64,000 nucleotides of DNA from Mactromeris polynyma (lineage: Eukaryota > Mollusca > Bivalvia > Venerida > Mactridae). The notes under the pieces are model-generated. The model searched no databases. It worked only from the letters and a program-made list of their open reading frames with translations, and was not told where the DNA came from. The position numbers and the translations under genes were made by a program. Shown here piece by piece: positions 23,641 through 39,000 of the stretch. The stretch's first letter is position 1. Each line of letters opens with the position of its first letter. Location of the stretch: NCBI GenBank assembly GCA_032209605.1, contig JASFXZ010000010.1:8515385-8579384 (forward strand), read 5' to 3'.

Positions 23641-23957
23641 AGAAGTTGAGTGAAGTTGGCGCGGCAATCGTACATCGTAAATGAACATTGAATACCGACC
23701 CAGATTGAACACCATACCCAACTTTCATAGCGCATCGGTAAGCCATCGTCGATAACGTGGGAATGGGAAAAATACATGGGAATTGTGGAACTCTCCTTCA
23801 ATTGTTTATCACTGAGCCAGCTCTGACAACGTTATTCGAGTTTATTAAATATTTAAATACAGACATTGTAGCGAACCTAGAACTAGCACCGGCATCAACA
23901 TTCGAACTTGACCGCGGCGAATACATATCTGGAGTTGAATAACGAGCCAGCTCGTAC
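23640..23957. repeat. inverted partner of 58793-59110
   Basis: The phrases GTTGAGTGAA, GGCGCGGCAATCGTAC, ATTGAATACCGACCCAGATT, CGGCGAATACATATCTGGAG and AACGAGCCAGCTCGTACAT all recur in reverse complement at 58793-59110. At that site the last ~130 bp are partly duplicated in tandem. No gene recognised. Confidence 0.75.
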
Positions 23958-24062
23958 ATGGTTAGTCAGAGTCAGTCAGAGTCAGTAAGGGTCAGTCAGG
24001 GTCAGTCAGGGTCAGTCAGGGTCAGTCAGAGGCAGTCAGAGTCAGCCAGAGGCAGCCAGAGG
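23958..24062 (-). repeat. 10-bp repeat array in reversed orientation at the satellite edge
   Basis: About ten units of the type AGTCAGTCAG(A/G)G, the reverse complement of the GACTGACTCT units inside the following satellite. It joins directly to a forward-oriented monomer at GGCTGAGAAAATGAGC, so the left edge of the satellite is an inversion junction. Confidence 0.85.
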
Positions 24063-27000
24063 CTGAGAAAATGAGCAAACTCGGAGAGAAATATTTTTTT
24101 CTCCAAAAAATGAAATTTTATCAAGGGTCCCCCCTTACGTGATTTTCAGCGCAAACTTTTTTCTCGAAAATATGTCAAGTAATACATCATTTTGTTCGTC
24201 TTGATGCCAACTATTGAAATATATATTTAGACATATAGACATTTTCGTCGATGGAGTAGCTAGGTCTTTAAGTCCTGAGAAAATGAGCAAAATCGGAGAG
24301 AAACATTTTTTTCTCCAAAAAATGAAATTCTATCAAGGGTCCCCCCTTACGTGATTTTAGCGAAAACTTTTTTCTCGAAAATATGTCAAGTAATACCTCA
24401 TTTTGTTCGTATTGATGCCAGCTATTGAAATATATATATATGTGTATACCTTCATCTAAATCTACGGCGTATGCTGCCCCTGACTGACTCTGACTGACTC
24501 TGACTGACTCTGACTGACTCTCACTGGCTCTGACTGACTTTGAAATAGATATATTGCATAGCTGAAGACATTTTCGTCGATGGAGTAGGGAGGTCTTTAA
24601 GTCCTGAGAAAATGAGCGAAATCGGAGAGAAACATTTTTTTCTCCAAAAAATGAAATTCTATCAAGGGTCCCCCCTTACGTGATTTTAGCGAAAACTTTT
24701 TTCTCGAAAATATGTCAAGTAATACCTCATTTTGTTCGTATTGATGCCAGCTATTGAAATATATAAATATGTGTATACCTTCATCTAAATCTACGGCGTA
24801 TGCTGCCCCTGACTGACTCTGACTGACTCTGACTGACTCTCACTGGCTCTGACTGACTCTGAAATAGATATATTGCATAGCTGAAGACATTTTCGTCGAT
24901 GGAGTAGGGAGGTCTTTAAGTCCTGAGAAAATGAGCGAAATCGGAGAGAAACATTTTTTTCTCCAAAAAATGAAATTCTATCAAGGGTCCCTCCTTACGT
25001 GATTTTAGCGAAAACTTTTTTCTCGAAAATATGTCAAGTAATACATCATTTTGTTCGTCTTGATGCCAACTATTGAAATATATATTTAGACATATAGACA
25101 TTTTCGTCGATGGAGTAGCTAGGTCTTTAAGTCCTGAGAAAATGAGCAAAATCGGAGAGAAACATTTTTTTCTCCAAAAAATGAAATTCTATCAAGGGTC
25201 CCCCCTTACGTGATTTTAGCGAAAACTTTTTTCTCGAAAATATGTCAAGTAATACCTCATTTTGTTCGTATTGATGCCAGCTATTGAAATATATATATAT
25301 GTGTATACCTTCATCTAAATCTACGGCGTATGCTGCCCCTGACTGACTCTGACTGACTCTCACTGACTCTCACTGGCTCTGACTGACTCTGAAATAGATA
25401 TATTGCATAGCTGAAGACATTTTCGTCGATGGAGTAGGGAGGTCTTTAAGTCCTGAGAAAATGAGCGAAATCGGAGAGAAACATTTTTTTCTCCAAAAAA
25501 TGAAATTCTATCAAGGGTCCCCCCTTACGTGATTTTAGCGAAAACTTTTTTCTCGAAAATATGTCAAGTAATACCTCATTTTGTTCGTATTGATGCCAGC
25601 TATTGAAATATATAAATATGTGTATACCTTCATCTAAATCTACGGCGTATGCTGCCCCTGACTGACTCTGACTGACTCTCACTGACTCTCACTGGCTCTG
25701 ACTGACTCTGAAATAGATATATTGCATAGCTGAAGACATTTTCGTCGATGGAGTAGGGAGGTCTTTAAGTCCTGAGAAAATGAGCGAAATCGGAGAGAAA
25801 CATTTTTTTCTCCAAAAAATGAAATTCTATCAAGGGTCCCCCCTTACGTGATTTTAGCGAAAACTTTTTTCTCGAAAATATGTCAAGTAATACCTCATTT
25901 TGTTCGTATTGATGCCAGCTATTGGAATATATATATATGTGTATACCTTCATCAAAATCTACGGCGTATGCTGCCCCTGACTGACTCTGACTGACTCTGA
26001 CTGACTCTCACTGGCTCTGACTGACTCTGAAATAGATATATTGCATAGCTGAAGACATTTTCGTCGATGGAGTAGGGAGGTCTTTAAGTCCTGAGAAAAT
26101 GAGCGAAATCGGAGAGAAACATTTTTTTCTCCAAAAAATGAAATTCTATCAAGGGTCCCCCCTTACGTGATTTTAGCGAAAACTTTTTTCTCGAAAATAT
26201 GTCAAGTAATACCTCATTTTGTTCGTATTGATGCCAGCTATTGAAATATATATATATGTGTATACCTTCATCTAAATCTACGGCGTATGCTGACTCTGAC
26301 TGACTCTGACTGACTCTCACTGGCTCTGACTGACTCTGAAATAGATATATTGCATAGCTGAAGACATTTTCGTCGATGGAGTAGGGAGGTCTTTAAGTCC
26401 TGAGAAAATGAGCGAAATCGGAGAGAAACATTTTTTTCTCCAAAAAATGAAATTCTATCAAGGGTCCCTCCTTACGTGATTTTAGCGAAAAAATTTTTCT
26501 CGAAAATATGTCAAGTAATACCTCATTTTGTTCGTATTGATGCCAGCTATTGAAATATATATATATGTGTATACCTTCATCTAAATCTACGGCGTATGCT
26601 GCCCCTGACTGACTCTGACTGACTCTGACTGACTCTCACTGGCTCTGACTGACTCTGAAATAGATATATTGCATAGCTGAAGACATTTTCGTCGATGGAG
26701 TAGGGAGGTCTTTAAGTCCTGAGAAAATGAGCGAAATCGGAGAGAAACATTTTTTTCTCCAAAAAATGAAATTCTATCAAGGGTCCCCCCTTACGTGATT
26801 TTAGCGAAAACTTTTTTCTCGAAAATATGTCAAGTAATACCTCATTTTGTTCGTATTGATGCCAGCTATTGAAATATATATATATGTGTATACCTTCATC
26901 TAAATCTACGGCGTATGCTGCCCCTGACTGACTCTGACTGACTCTGACTGACTCTCACTGGCTCTGACTGACTCTGAAATAGATATATTGCATAGCTGAA

Positions 27001-30000
27001 GACATTTTCGTCGATGGAGTAGGGAGGTCTTTAAGTCCTGAGAAAATGAGCGAAATCGGAGAGAAACATTTTTTTCTCCAAAAAATGAAATTCTATCAAG
27101 GGTCCCCCCTTACGTGATTTTAGCGAAAACTTTTTTCTCGAAAATATGTCAAGTAATACCTCATTTTGTTCGTATTGATGCCAGCTATTGAAATATATAT
27201 ATATGTGTATACCTTCATCTAAATCTACGGCGTATGCTGCCCCTGACTGACTCTGACTGACTCTGACTGACTCTCACTGGCTCTGACTGACTCTGAAATA
27301 GATATATTGCATAGCTGAAGACATTTTCGTCGATGGAGTAGGGAGGTCTTTAAGTCCTGAGAAAATGAGCGAAATCGGAGAGAAACATTTTTGTCTCCAA
27401 AAAATGAAATTCTATGAAGGGTCCCCCCTTACGAGATTTTAGCGAAAACTTTTTTCTCGAAAATATGTCAAGTAATACCTCATTTTGTTCGTATTGATGC
27501 CAGCTATTGAAATATATATATATGTGTATACCTTCATCTAAATCTACGGCGTATGCTGCCCCTGACTGACTCTGACTGACTCTGACTGACTCTCACTGGC
27601 TCTGACTGACTCTGAAATAGATATATTGCATAGCTGAAGACATTTTCGTCGATGGAGTAGGGAGGTCTTTAAGTCCTGAGAAAATGAGCGAAATCGGAGA
27701 GAAACATTTTTTTCTCCAAAAAATGAAATTCTATCAAGGGTCCCCCCTTACGTGATTTTAGCGAAAACTTTTTTCTCGAAAATATGTCAAGTAATACCTC
27801 ATTTTGTTCGTATTGATGCCAGCTATTGAAATATATATATATGTGTATACCTTCATCTAAATCTACGGCGTATGCTGCCCCTGACTGACTCTGACTGACT
27901 CTCACTGGCTCTGACTGACTCTGAAATAGATATATTGCATAGCTGAAGACATTTTCGTCGATGGAGTAGGGAGGTCTTTAAGTCCTGAGAAAATGAGCGA
28001 AATCGGAGAGAAACATTTTTGTCTCCAAAAAATGAAATTCTATGAAGGGTCCCCCCTTACGTGATTTTAGCGAAAACTTTTTTCTCGAAAATATGTCAAG
28101 TAATACCTCATTTTGTTCGTATTGATGCCAGCTATTGAAATATATATATATGTGTATACCTTCATCTAAATCTACGGCGTATGCTGCCCCTGACTGACTC
28201 TGACTGACTCTCACTGAATCTCACTGGCTCTGACTGACTCTGAAATAGATAGACTGACTCTGAAATAGATATATTGCATAGCTGAAGACATTTTCGTCGA
28301 TGGAGTAGGGAGGTCTTTAAGTCCTGAGAAAATGAGCGAATCGGAGAGAAACATTTTTTTTCTCCAAAAAATGAAATTCTATCAAGGGTCCCCCCTTACG
28401 TGATTTTAGCGAAAACTTTTTTCTCGAAAATATGTCAAGTAATACCTCATTTTGTTCGTATTGATGCCAGCTATTGAAATATATATATATGTGTATACCT
28501 TCATCTAAATCTACGGCGTATGCTGCCCCTGACTGACTCTGACTGACTCTCACTGGCTATGACTGACTCTGAAATAGATATATTGCATAGCTGAAGACAT
28601 TTTCGTCGATGGAGTAGGGAGGTCTTTAAGTCCTGAGAAAATGAGCGAAATCGGAGAGAAACATTTTTTTCTCCAAAAAATGAAATTCTATCAAGGGTCC
28701 CCCCTTACGTGATTTTAGCGAAAACTTTTTTCTCGAAAATATGTCAAGTAATACCTCATTTTGTTCGTATTGATGCCAGCTATTGAAATATATATATATG
28801 TGTATACCTTCATCTAAATCTACGGCGTATGCTGCCCCTGACTGACTCTGACTGACTCTCACTGGCTCTGACTGACTCTGAAATAGATATATTGCATAGC
28901 TGAAGACATTTTCGTCGATGGAGTAGGGAGGTCTTTAAGTCCTGAGAAAATGAGCGAAATCGGAGAGAACCATTTTTTTCTCCAAAAAATGAAATTCTAT
29001 CAAGGGTCCCCCCTTACGTGATTTTAGCGAAAACTTTTTTCTCGAAAATATGTCAAGTAATACCTCATTTTGTTCGTATTGATGCCAGCTATTGAAATAT
29101 ATATATATGTGTATACCTTCATCTAAATCTACGGCGTATGCTGCCCCTGACTGACTCTGACTGACTCTGACTGACTCTGACTGGCTCTGACTGACTCTGA
29201 AATAGATATATTGCATAGCTGAAGACATTTTCGTCGATGGAGTAGGGAGGTCTTTAAGTCCTGAGAAAATGAGCGAAATCGGAGAGAAACATTTTTGTCT
29301 CCAAAAAATGAAATTCTATCAAGGGTCCCCCCTTACGTGATTTTAGCGAAAACTTTTTTCTCGAAAATATGTCAAGTAATACCTCATTTTGTTCGTATTG
29401 ATGCCAGCTATTGAAATATATATATATGTGTATACCTTCATCTAAATCTACGGCGTATGCTGCCCCTGACTGACTCTGACTGACTCTGACTGACTCTCAC
29501 TGGCTCTGACTGACTCTGAAATAGATATATTGCATAGCTGAAGACATTTTCGTCGATGGAGTAGGGAGGTCTTTAAGTCCTGAGAAAATGAGCGAAATCG
29601 GAGAGAACCATTTTTTTCTCCAAAAAATGAAATTCTATCAAGGGTCCCCCCTTACGTGATTTTAGCGAAAACTTTTTTCTCGAAAATATGTCAAGTAATA
29701 CCTCATTTTGTTCGTATTGATGCCAGCTATTGAAATATATATATATGTGTATACCTTCATCTAAATCTACGGCGTATGCTGCCCCTGACTGACTCTGACT
29801 GACTCTGACTGACTCTCACTGGCTCTGACTTACTCTGAAATAGATATATTGCATAGCTGAAGACATTTTCGTCGATGGAGTAGGGAGGTCTTTAAGTCCT
29901 GAGAAAATGAGCGAAATCGGAGAGAAACATTTTTGTCTCCAAAAAATGAAATTCTATCAAGGGTCCCCCCTTACGTGATTTTAGCGAAAACTTTTTTCTC

Positions 30001-33000
30001 GAAAATATGTCAAGTAATACCTCATTTTGTTCGTATTGATGCCAGCTATTGAAATATATATATATGTGTATACCTTCATCTAAATCTACGGCGTATGCTG
30101 CCCCTGACTGACTCTGACTGACTCTGACTGACTCTCACTGGCTCTGACTGACTCTGAAATAGATATATTGCATAGCTGAAGACATTTTCGTCGATGGAGT
30201 AGGGAGGTCTTTAAGTCCTGAGAAAATGAGCGAAATCGGAGAGAACCATTTTTTTCTCCAAAAAATGAAATTCTATCAAGGGTCCCCCCTTACGTGATTT
30301 TAGCGAAAACTTTTTTCTCGAAAATATGTCAAGTAATACCTCATTTTGTTCGTATTGATGCCAGCTATTGAAATATATATATATGTGTATACCTTCATCT
30401 AAATCTACGGCGTATGCTGCCCCTGACTGACTCTGACTGACTCTGACTGACTCTCACTGGCTCTGACTGACTCTGAAATAGATATATTGCATAGCTGAAG
30501 ACATTTTCGTCGATGGAGTAGGGAGGTCTTTAAGTCCTGAGAAAATGAGCGAAATCGGAGAGAACCATTTTTTTCTCCAAAAAATGAAATTCTATCAAGG
30601 GTCCCCCCTTACGTGATTTTAGCGAAAACTTTTTTCTCGAAAATATGTCAAGTAATACCTCATTTTGTTCGTATTGATGCCAGCTATTGAAATATATATA
30701 TATGTGTATACCTTCATCTAAATCTACGGCGTATGCTGCCCCTGACTGACTCTGACTGACTCTCACTGGCTCTGACTGACTCTGAAATAGATATATTGCA
30801 TAGCTGAAGACATTTTCGTCGATGGAGTAGGGAGGTCTTTAAGTCCTGAGAAAATGAGCGAAATCGGAGAGAAACATTTTTTTCTCCAAAAAATGAAATT
30901 CTATCAAGGGTCCCCCCTTACGTGATTTTAGCGAAAACTTTTTTCTCGAAAATATGTCAAGTAATACCTCATTTTGTTCGTATTGATGCCAGCTATTGAA
31001 ATATATATATATGTGTATACCTTCATCTAAATCTACGGCGTATGCTGCCCCTGACTGACTCTGACTGACTCTCACTGGCTCTGACTGACTCTGAAATAGA
31101 TATATTGCATAGCTGAAGACATTTTCGTCGATGGAGTAGGGAGGTCTTTAAGTCCTGAGAAAATGAGCGAAATCGGAGAGAACCATTTTTTTCTCCAAAA
31201 AATGAAATTCTATCAAGGGTCCCCCCTTACGTGATTTTAGCGAAAACTTTTTTCTCGAAAATATGTCAAGTAATACCTCATTTTGTTCGTATTGATGCCA
31301 GCTATTGAAATATATATATATGTGTATACCTTCATCTAAATCTACGGCGTATGCTGCCCCTGACTGACTCTGACTGACTCTGACTGACTCTCACTGGCTC
31401 TGACTGACTCTGAAATAGATATATTGCATAGCTGAAGACATTTTCGTCGATGGAGTAGGGAGGTCTTTAAGTCCTGAGAAAATGAGCGAAATCGGAGAGA
31501 AACATTTTTGTCTCCAAAAAATGAAATTCTATCAAGGGTCCCCCCTTACGTGATTTTAGCGAAAACTTTTTTCTCGAAAATATGTCAAGTAATACCTCAT
31601 TTTGTTCGTATTGATGCCAGCTATTGAAATATATATATATGTGTATACCTTCATCTAAATCTACGGCGTATGCTGCCCCTGACTGACTCTGACTGACTCT
31701 GACTGACTCTCACTGGCTCTGACTGACTCTGAAATAGATATATTGCATAGCTGAAGACATTTTCGTCGATGGAGTAGGGAGGTCTTTAAGTCCTGAGAAA
31801 ATGAGCGAAATCGGAGAGAACCATTTTTTTCTCCAAAAAATGAAATTCTATCAAGGGTCCCCCCTTACGTGATTTTAGCGAAAACTTTTTTCTCGAAAAT
31901 ATGTCAAGTAATACCTCATTTTGTTCGTATTGATGCCAGCTATTGAAATATATATATATGTGTATACCTTCATCTAAATCTACGGCGTATGCTGCCCCTG
32001 ACTGACTCTGACTGACTCTGACTGACTCTCACTGGCTCTGACTGACTCTGAAATAGATATATTGCATAGCTGAAGACATTTTCGTCGATGGAGTAGGGAG
32101 GTCTTTAAGTCCTGAGAAAATGAGCGAAATCGGAGAGAACCATTTTTTTCTCCAAAAAATGAAATTCTATCAAGGGTCCCCCCTTACGTGATTTTAGCGA
32201 AAACTTTTTTCTCGAAAATATGTCAAGTAATACCTCATTTTGTTCGTATTGATGCCAGCTATTGAAATATATATATATGTGTATACCTTCATCTAAATCT
32301 ACGGCGTATGCTGCCCCTGACTGACTCTGACTGACTCTGACTGACTCTCACTGGCTCTGACTGACTCTGAAATAGATATATTGCATAGCTGATTTTCGTC
32401 GATGGAGTAGGGAGGTCTTTAAGTCCTGAGAAAATGAGCGAAATCGGAGAGAACCATTTTTTTCTCCAAAAAATGAAATTCTATCAAGGGTCCCCCCTTA
32501 CGTGATTTTAGCGAAAACTTTTTTCTCGAAAATATGTCAAGTAATACCTCATTTTGTTCGTATTGATGCCAGCTATTGAAATATATATATATGTGTATAC
32601 CTTCATCTAAATCTACGGCGTATGCTGCCCCTGACTGACTCTGACTGACTCTCACTGGCTCTGACTGACTCTGAAATAGATATATTGCATAGCTGAAGAC
32701 ATTTTCGTCGATGGAGTAGGGAGGTCTTTAAGTCCTGAGAAAATGAGCGAAATCGGAGAGAAACATTTTTTTCTCCAAAAAATGAAATTCTATCAAGGGT
32801 CCCCCCTTACGTGATTTTAGCGAAAACTTTTTTCTCGAAAATATGTCAAGTAATACCTCATTTTGTTCGTATTGATGCCAGCTATTGAAATATATATATA
32901 TGTGTATACCTTCATCTAAATCTACGGCGTATGCTGCCCCTGACTGACTCTGACTGACTCTCACTGGCTCTGACTGACTCTGAAATAGATATATTGCATA

Positions 33001-36000
33001 GCTGAAGACATTTTCGTCGATGGAGTAGGGAGGTCTTTAAGTCCTGAGAAAATGAGCGAAATCGGAGAGAAACATTTTTGTCTCCAAAAAATCAAATTCT
33101 ATCAAGGGTCCCCCCTTACGTGATTTTAGCGAAAACTTTTTTCTCGAAAATATGTCAAGTAATACCTCATTTTGTTCGTATTGATGCCAGCTATTGAAAT
33201 ATATATATATGTGTATACCTTCATCTAAATCTACGGCGTATGCTGCCCCTGACTGACTCTGACTGACTCTGACTGACTCTCACTGGCTCTGACTGACTCT
33301 GAAATAGATATATTGCATAGCTGAAGACATTTTCGTCGATGGAGTAGGGAGGTCTTTAAGTCCTGAGAAAATGAGCGAAATCGGAGAGAACCATTTTTTT
33401 CTCCAAAAAATGAAATTCTATCAAGGGTCCCCCCTTACGTGATTTTAGCGAAAACTTTTTTCTCGAAAATATGTCAAGTAATACCTCATTTTGTTCGTAT
33501 TGATGCCAGCTATTGAAATATATATATATGTGTATACCTTCATCTAAATCTACGGCGTATGCTGCCCCTGACTGACTCTGACTGACTCTGACTGACTCTC
33601 ACTGGCTCTGACTGACTCTGAAATAGATATATTGCATAGCTGAAGACATTTTCGTCGATGGAGTAGGGAGGTCTTTAAGTCCTGAGAAAATGAGCGAAAT
33701 CGGAGAGAACCATTTTTTTCTCCAAAAAATGAAATTCTATCAAGGGTCCCCCCTTACGTGATTTTAGCGAAAACTTTTTTCTCGAAAATATGTCAAGTAA
33801 TACCTCATTTTGTTCGTATTGATGCCAGCTATTGAAATATATATATATGTGTATACCTTCATCTAAATCTACGGCGTATGCTGCCCCTGACTGACTCTGA
33901 CTGACTCTGACTGACTCTCACTGGCTCTGACTGACTCTGAAATAGATATATTGCATAGCTGAAGACATTTTCGTCGATGGAGTAGGGAGGTCTTTAAGTC
34001 CTGAGAAAATGAGCGAAATCGGAGAGAACCATTTTTTTCTCCAAAAAATGAAATTCTATCAAGGGTCCCCCCTTACGTGATTTTAGCGAAAACTTTTTTC
34101 TCGAAAATATGTCAAGTAATACCTCATTTTGTTCGTATTGATGCCAGCTATTGAAATATATATATATGTGTATACCTTCATCTAAATCTACGGCGTATGC
34201 TGCCCCTGACTGACTCTGACTGACTCTCACTGGCTCTGACTGACTCTGAAATAGATATATTGCATAGCTGAAGACATTTTCGTCGATGGAGTAGGGAGGT
34301 CTTTAAGTCCTGAGAAAATGAGCGAAATCGGAGAGAAACATTTTTTTCTCCAAAAAATGAAATTCTATCAAGGGTCCCCCCTTACGTGATTTTAGCGAAA
34401 ACTTTTTTCTCGAAAATATGTCAAGTAATACCTCATTTTGTTCGTATTGATGCCAGCTATTGAAATATATATATATGTGTATACCTTCATCTAAATCTAC
34501 GGCGTATGCTGCCCCTGACTGACTCTGACTGACTCTCACTGGCTCTGACTGACTCTGAAATAGATATATTGCATAGCTGAAGACATTTTCGTCGATGGAG
34601 TAGGGAGGTCTTTAAGTCCTGAGAAAATGAGCGAAATCGGAGAGAACCATTTTTTTCTCCAAAAAATGAAATTCTATCAAGGGTCCCCCCTTACGTGATT
34701 TTAGCGAAAACTTTTTTCTCGAAAATATGTCAAGTAATACCTCATTTTGTTCGTATTGATGCCAGCTATTGAAATATATATATATGTGTATACCTTCATC
34801 TAAATCTACGGCGTATGCTGCCCCTGACTGACTCTGACTGACTCTCACTGGCTCTGACTGACTCTGAAATAGATATATTGCATAGCTGAAGACATTTTCG
34901 TCGATGGAGTAGGGAGGTCTTTAAGTCCTGAGAAAATGAGCGAAATCGGAGAGAAACATTTTTGTCTCCAAAAAATGAAATTCTATCAAGGGTCCCCCCT
35001 TACGTGATTTTAGCGAAAACTTTTTTCTCGAAAATATGTCAAGTAATACCTCATTTTGTTCGTATTGATGCCAGCTATTGAAATATATATATATGTGTAT
35101 ACCTTCATCTAAATCTACGGCGTATGCTGCCCCTGACTGACTCTGACTGACTCTGACTGACTCTCACTGGCTCTGACTGACTCTGAAATAGATATATTGC
35201 ATAGCTGAAGACATTTTCGTCGATGGAGTAGGGAGGTCTTTAAGTCCTGAGAAAATGAGCGAAATCGGAGAGAACCATTTTTTTCTCCAAAAAATGAAAT
35301 TCTATCAAGGGTCCCCCCTTACGTGATTTTAGCGAAAACTTTTTTCTCGAAAATATGTCAAGTAATACCTCATTTTGTTCGTATTGATGCCAGCTATTGA
35401 AATATATATATATGTGTATACCTTCATCTAAATCTACGGCGTATGCTGCCCCTGACTGACTCTGACTGACTCTGACTGACTCTCACTGGCTCTGACTGAC
35501 TCTGAAATAGATATATTGCATAGCTGAAGACATTTTCGTCGATGGAGTAGGGAGGTCTTTAAGTCCTGAGAAAATGAGCGAAATCGGAGAGAACCATTTT
35601 TTTCTCCAAAAAATGAAATTCTATCAAGGGTCCCCCCTTACGTGATTTTAGCGAAAACTTTTTTCTCGAAAATATGTCAAGTAATACCTCATTTTGTTCG
35701 TATTGATGCCAGCTATTGAAATATATATATATGTGTATACCTTCATCTAAATCTACGGCGTATGCTGCCCCTGACTGACTCTGACTGACTCTGACTGACT
35801 CTCACTGGCTCTGACTGACTCTGAAATAGATATATTGCATAGCTGAAGACATTTTCGTCGATGGAGTAGGGAGGTCTTTAAGTCCTGAGAAAATGAGCGA
35901 AATCGGAGAGAACCATTTTTTTCTCCAAAAAATGAAATTCTATCAAGGGTCCCCCCTTACGTGATTTTAGCGAAAACTTTTTTTCTCGAAAATATGTCAA

Positions 36001-39000
36001 GTAATACCTCATTTTGTTCGTATTGATGCCAGCTATTGAAATATATATATATGTGTATACCTTCATCTAAATCTACGGCGTATGCTGCCCCTGACTGACT
36101 CTGACTGACTCTGACTGACTCTCACTGGCTCTGACTGACTCTGAAATAGATATATTGCATAGCTGAAGACATTTTCGTCGATGGAGTAGGGAGGTCTTTA
36201 AGTCCTGAGAAAATGAGCGAAATCGGAGAGAACCATTTTTTTCTCCAAAAAATGAAATTCTATCAAGGGTCCCCCCTTACGTGATTTTAGCGAAAACTTT
36301 TTTCTCGAAAATATGTCAAGTAATACCTCATTTTGTTCGTATTGATGCCAGCTATTGAAATATATATATATGTGTATACCTTCATCTAAATCTACGGCGT
36401 ATGCTGCCCCTGACTGACTCTGACTGACTCTCACTGGCTCTGACTGACTCTGAAATAGATATATTGCATAGCTGAAGACATTTTCGTCGATGGAGTAGGG
36501 AGGTCTTTAAGTCCTGAGAAAATGAGCGAAATCGGAGAGAAACATTTTTTTCTCCAAAAAATGAAATTCTATCAAGGGTCCCCCCTTACGTGATTTTAGC
36601 GAAAACTTTTTTCTCGAAAATATGTCAAGTAATACCTCATTTTGTTCGTATTGATGCCAGCTATTGAAATATATATATATGTGTATACCTTCATCTAAAT
36701 CTACGGCGTATGCTGCCCCTGACTGACTCTGACTGACTCTCACTGGCTCTGACTGACTCTGAAATAGATATATTGCATAGCTGAAGACATTTTCGTCGAT
36801 GGAGTAGGGAGGTCTTTAAGTCCTGAGAAAATGAGCGAAATCGGAGAGAACCATTTTTTTCTCCAAAAAATGAAATTCTATCAAGGGTCCCCCCTTACGT
36901 GATTTTAGCGAAAACTTTTTTCTCGAAAATATGTCAAGTAATACCTCATTTTGTTCGTATTGATGCCAGCTATTGAAATATATATATATGTGTATACCTT
37001 CATCTAAATCTACGGCGTATGCTGCCCCTGACTGACTCTGACTGACTCTGACTGACTCTCACTGGCTCTGACTGACTCTGAAATAGATATATTGCATAGC
37101 TGAAGACATTTTCGTCGATGGAGTAGGGAGGTCTTTAAGTCCTGAGAAAATGAGCGAAATCGGAGAGAAACATTTTTGTCTCCAAAAAATGAAATTCTAT
37201 CAAGGGTCCCCCCTTACGTGATTTTAGCGAAAACTTTTTTCTCGAAAATATGTCAAGTAATACCTCATTTTGTTCGTATTGATGCCAGCTATTGAAATAT
37301 ATATATATGTGTATACCTTCATCTAAATCTACGGCGTATGCTGCCCCTGACTGACTCTGACTGACTCTGACTGACTCTCACTGGCTCTGACTGACTCTGA
37401 AATAGATATATTGCATAGCTGAAGACATTTTCGTCGATGGAGTAGGGAGGTCTTTAAGTCCTGAGAAAATGAGCGAAATCGGAGAGAACCATTTTTTTCT
37501 CCAAAAAATGAAATTCTATCAAGGGTCCCCCCTTACGTGATTTTAGCGAAAACTTTTTTCTCGAAAATATGTCAAGTAATACCTCATTTTGTTCGTATTG
37601 ATGCCAGCTATTGAAATATATATATATGTGTATACCTTCATCTAAATCTACGGCGTATGCTGCCCCTGACTGACTCTGACTGACTCTGACTGACTCTCAC
37701 TGGCTCTGACTGACTCTGAAATAGATATATTGCATAGCTGAAGACATTTTCGTCGATGGAGTAGGGAGGTCTTTAAGTCCTGAGAAAATGAGCGAAATCG
37801 GAGAGAACCATTTTTTTCTCCAAAAAATGAAATTCTATCAAGGGTCCCCCCTTACGTGATTTTAGCGAAAACTTTTTTCTCGAAAATATGTCAAGTAATA
37901 CCTCATTTTGTTCGTATTGATGCCAGCTATTGAAATATATATATATGTGTATACCTTCATCTAAATCTACGGCGTATGCTGCCCCTGACTGACTCTGACT
38001 GACTCTGACTGACTCTCACTGGCTCTGACTGACTCTGAAATAGATATATTGCATAGCTGAAGACATTTTCGTCGATGGAGTAGGGAGGTCTTTAAGTCCT
38101 GAGAAAATGAGCGAAATCGGAGAGAACCATTTTTTTCTCCAAAAAATGAAATTCTATCAAGGGTCCCCCCTTACGTGATTTTAGCGAAAACTTTTTTCTC
38201 GAAAATATGTCAAGTAATACCTCATTTTGTTCGTATTGATGCCAGCTATTGAAATATATATATATGTGTATACCTTCATCTAAATCTACGGCGTATGCTG
38301 CCCCTGACTGACTCTGACTGACTCTCACTGGCTCTGACTGACTCTGAAATAGATATATTGCATAGCTGAAGACATTTTCGTCGATGGAGTAGGGAGGTCT
38401 TTAAGTCCTGAGAAAATGAGCGAAATCGGAGAGAAACATTTTTTTCTCCAAAAAATGAAATTCTATCAAGGGTCCCCCCTTACGTGATTTTAGCGAAAAC
38501 TTTTTTCTCGAAAATATGTCAAGTAATACCTCATTTTGTTCGTATTGATGCCAGCTATTGAAATATATATATATGTGTATACCTTCATCTAAATCTACGG
38601 CGTATGCTGCCCCTGACTGACTCTGACTGACTCTCACTGGCTCTGACTGACTCTGAAATAGATATATTGCATAGCTGAAGACATTTTCGTCGATGGAGTA
38701 GGGAGGTCTTTAAGTCCTGAGAAAATGAGCGAAATCGGAGAGAAACATTTTTTTCTCCAAAAAATGAAATTCTATCAAGGGTCCCCCCTTACGTGATTTT
38801 AGCGAAAACTTTTTTCTCGAAAATATGTCAAGTAATACCTCATTTTGTTCGTATTGATGCCAGCTATTGAAATATATATATATGTGTATACCTTCATCTA
38901 AATCTACGGCGTATGCTGCCCCTGACTGACTCTGACTGACTCTGACTGACTCTCACTGGCTCTGACTGACTCTGAAATAGATATATTGCATAGCTGAAGA

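Noticed and set aside
25127..38637. Repeated 78-codon minus-strand reading frames in the satellite
   Set aside because: They are identical because the satellite monomers are identical. They exist only in monomers with one particular 10-bp unit count, have no upstream signals, and resemble no protein family.
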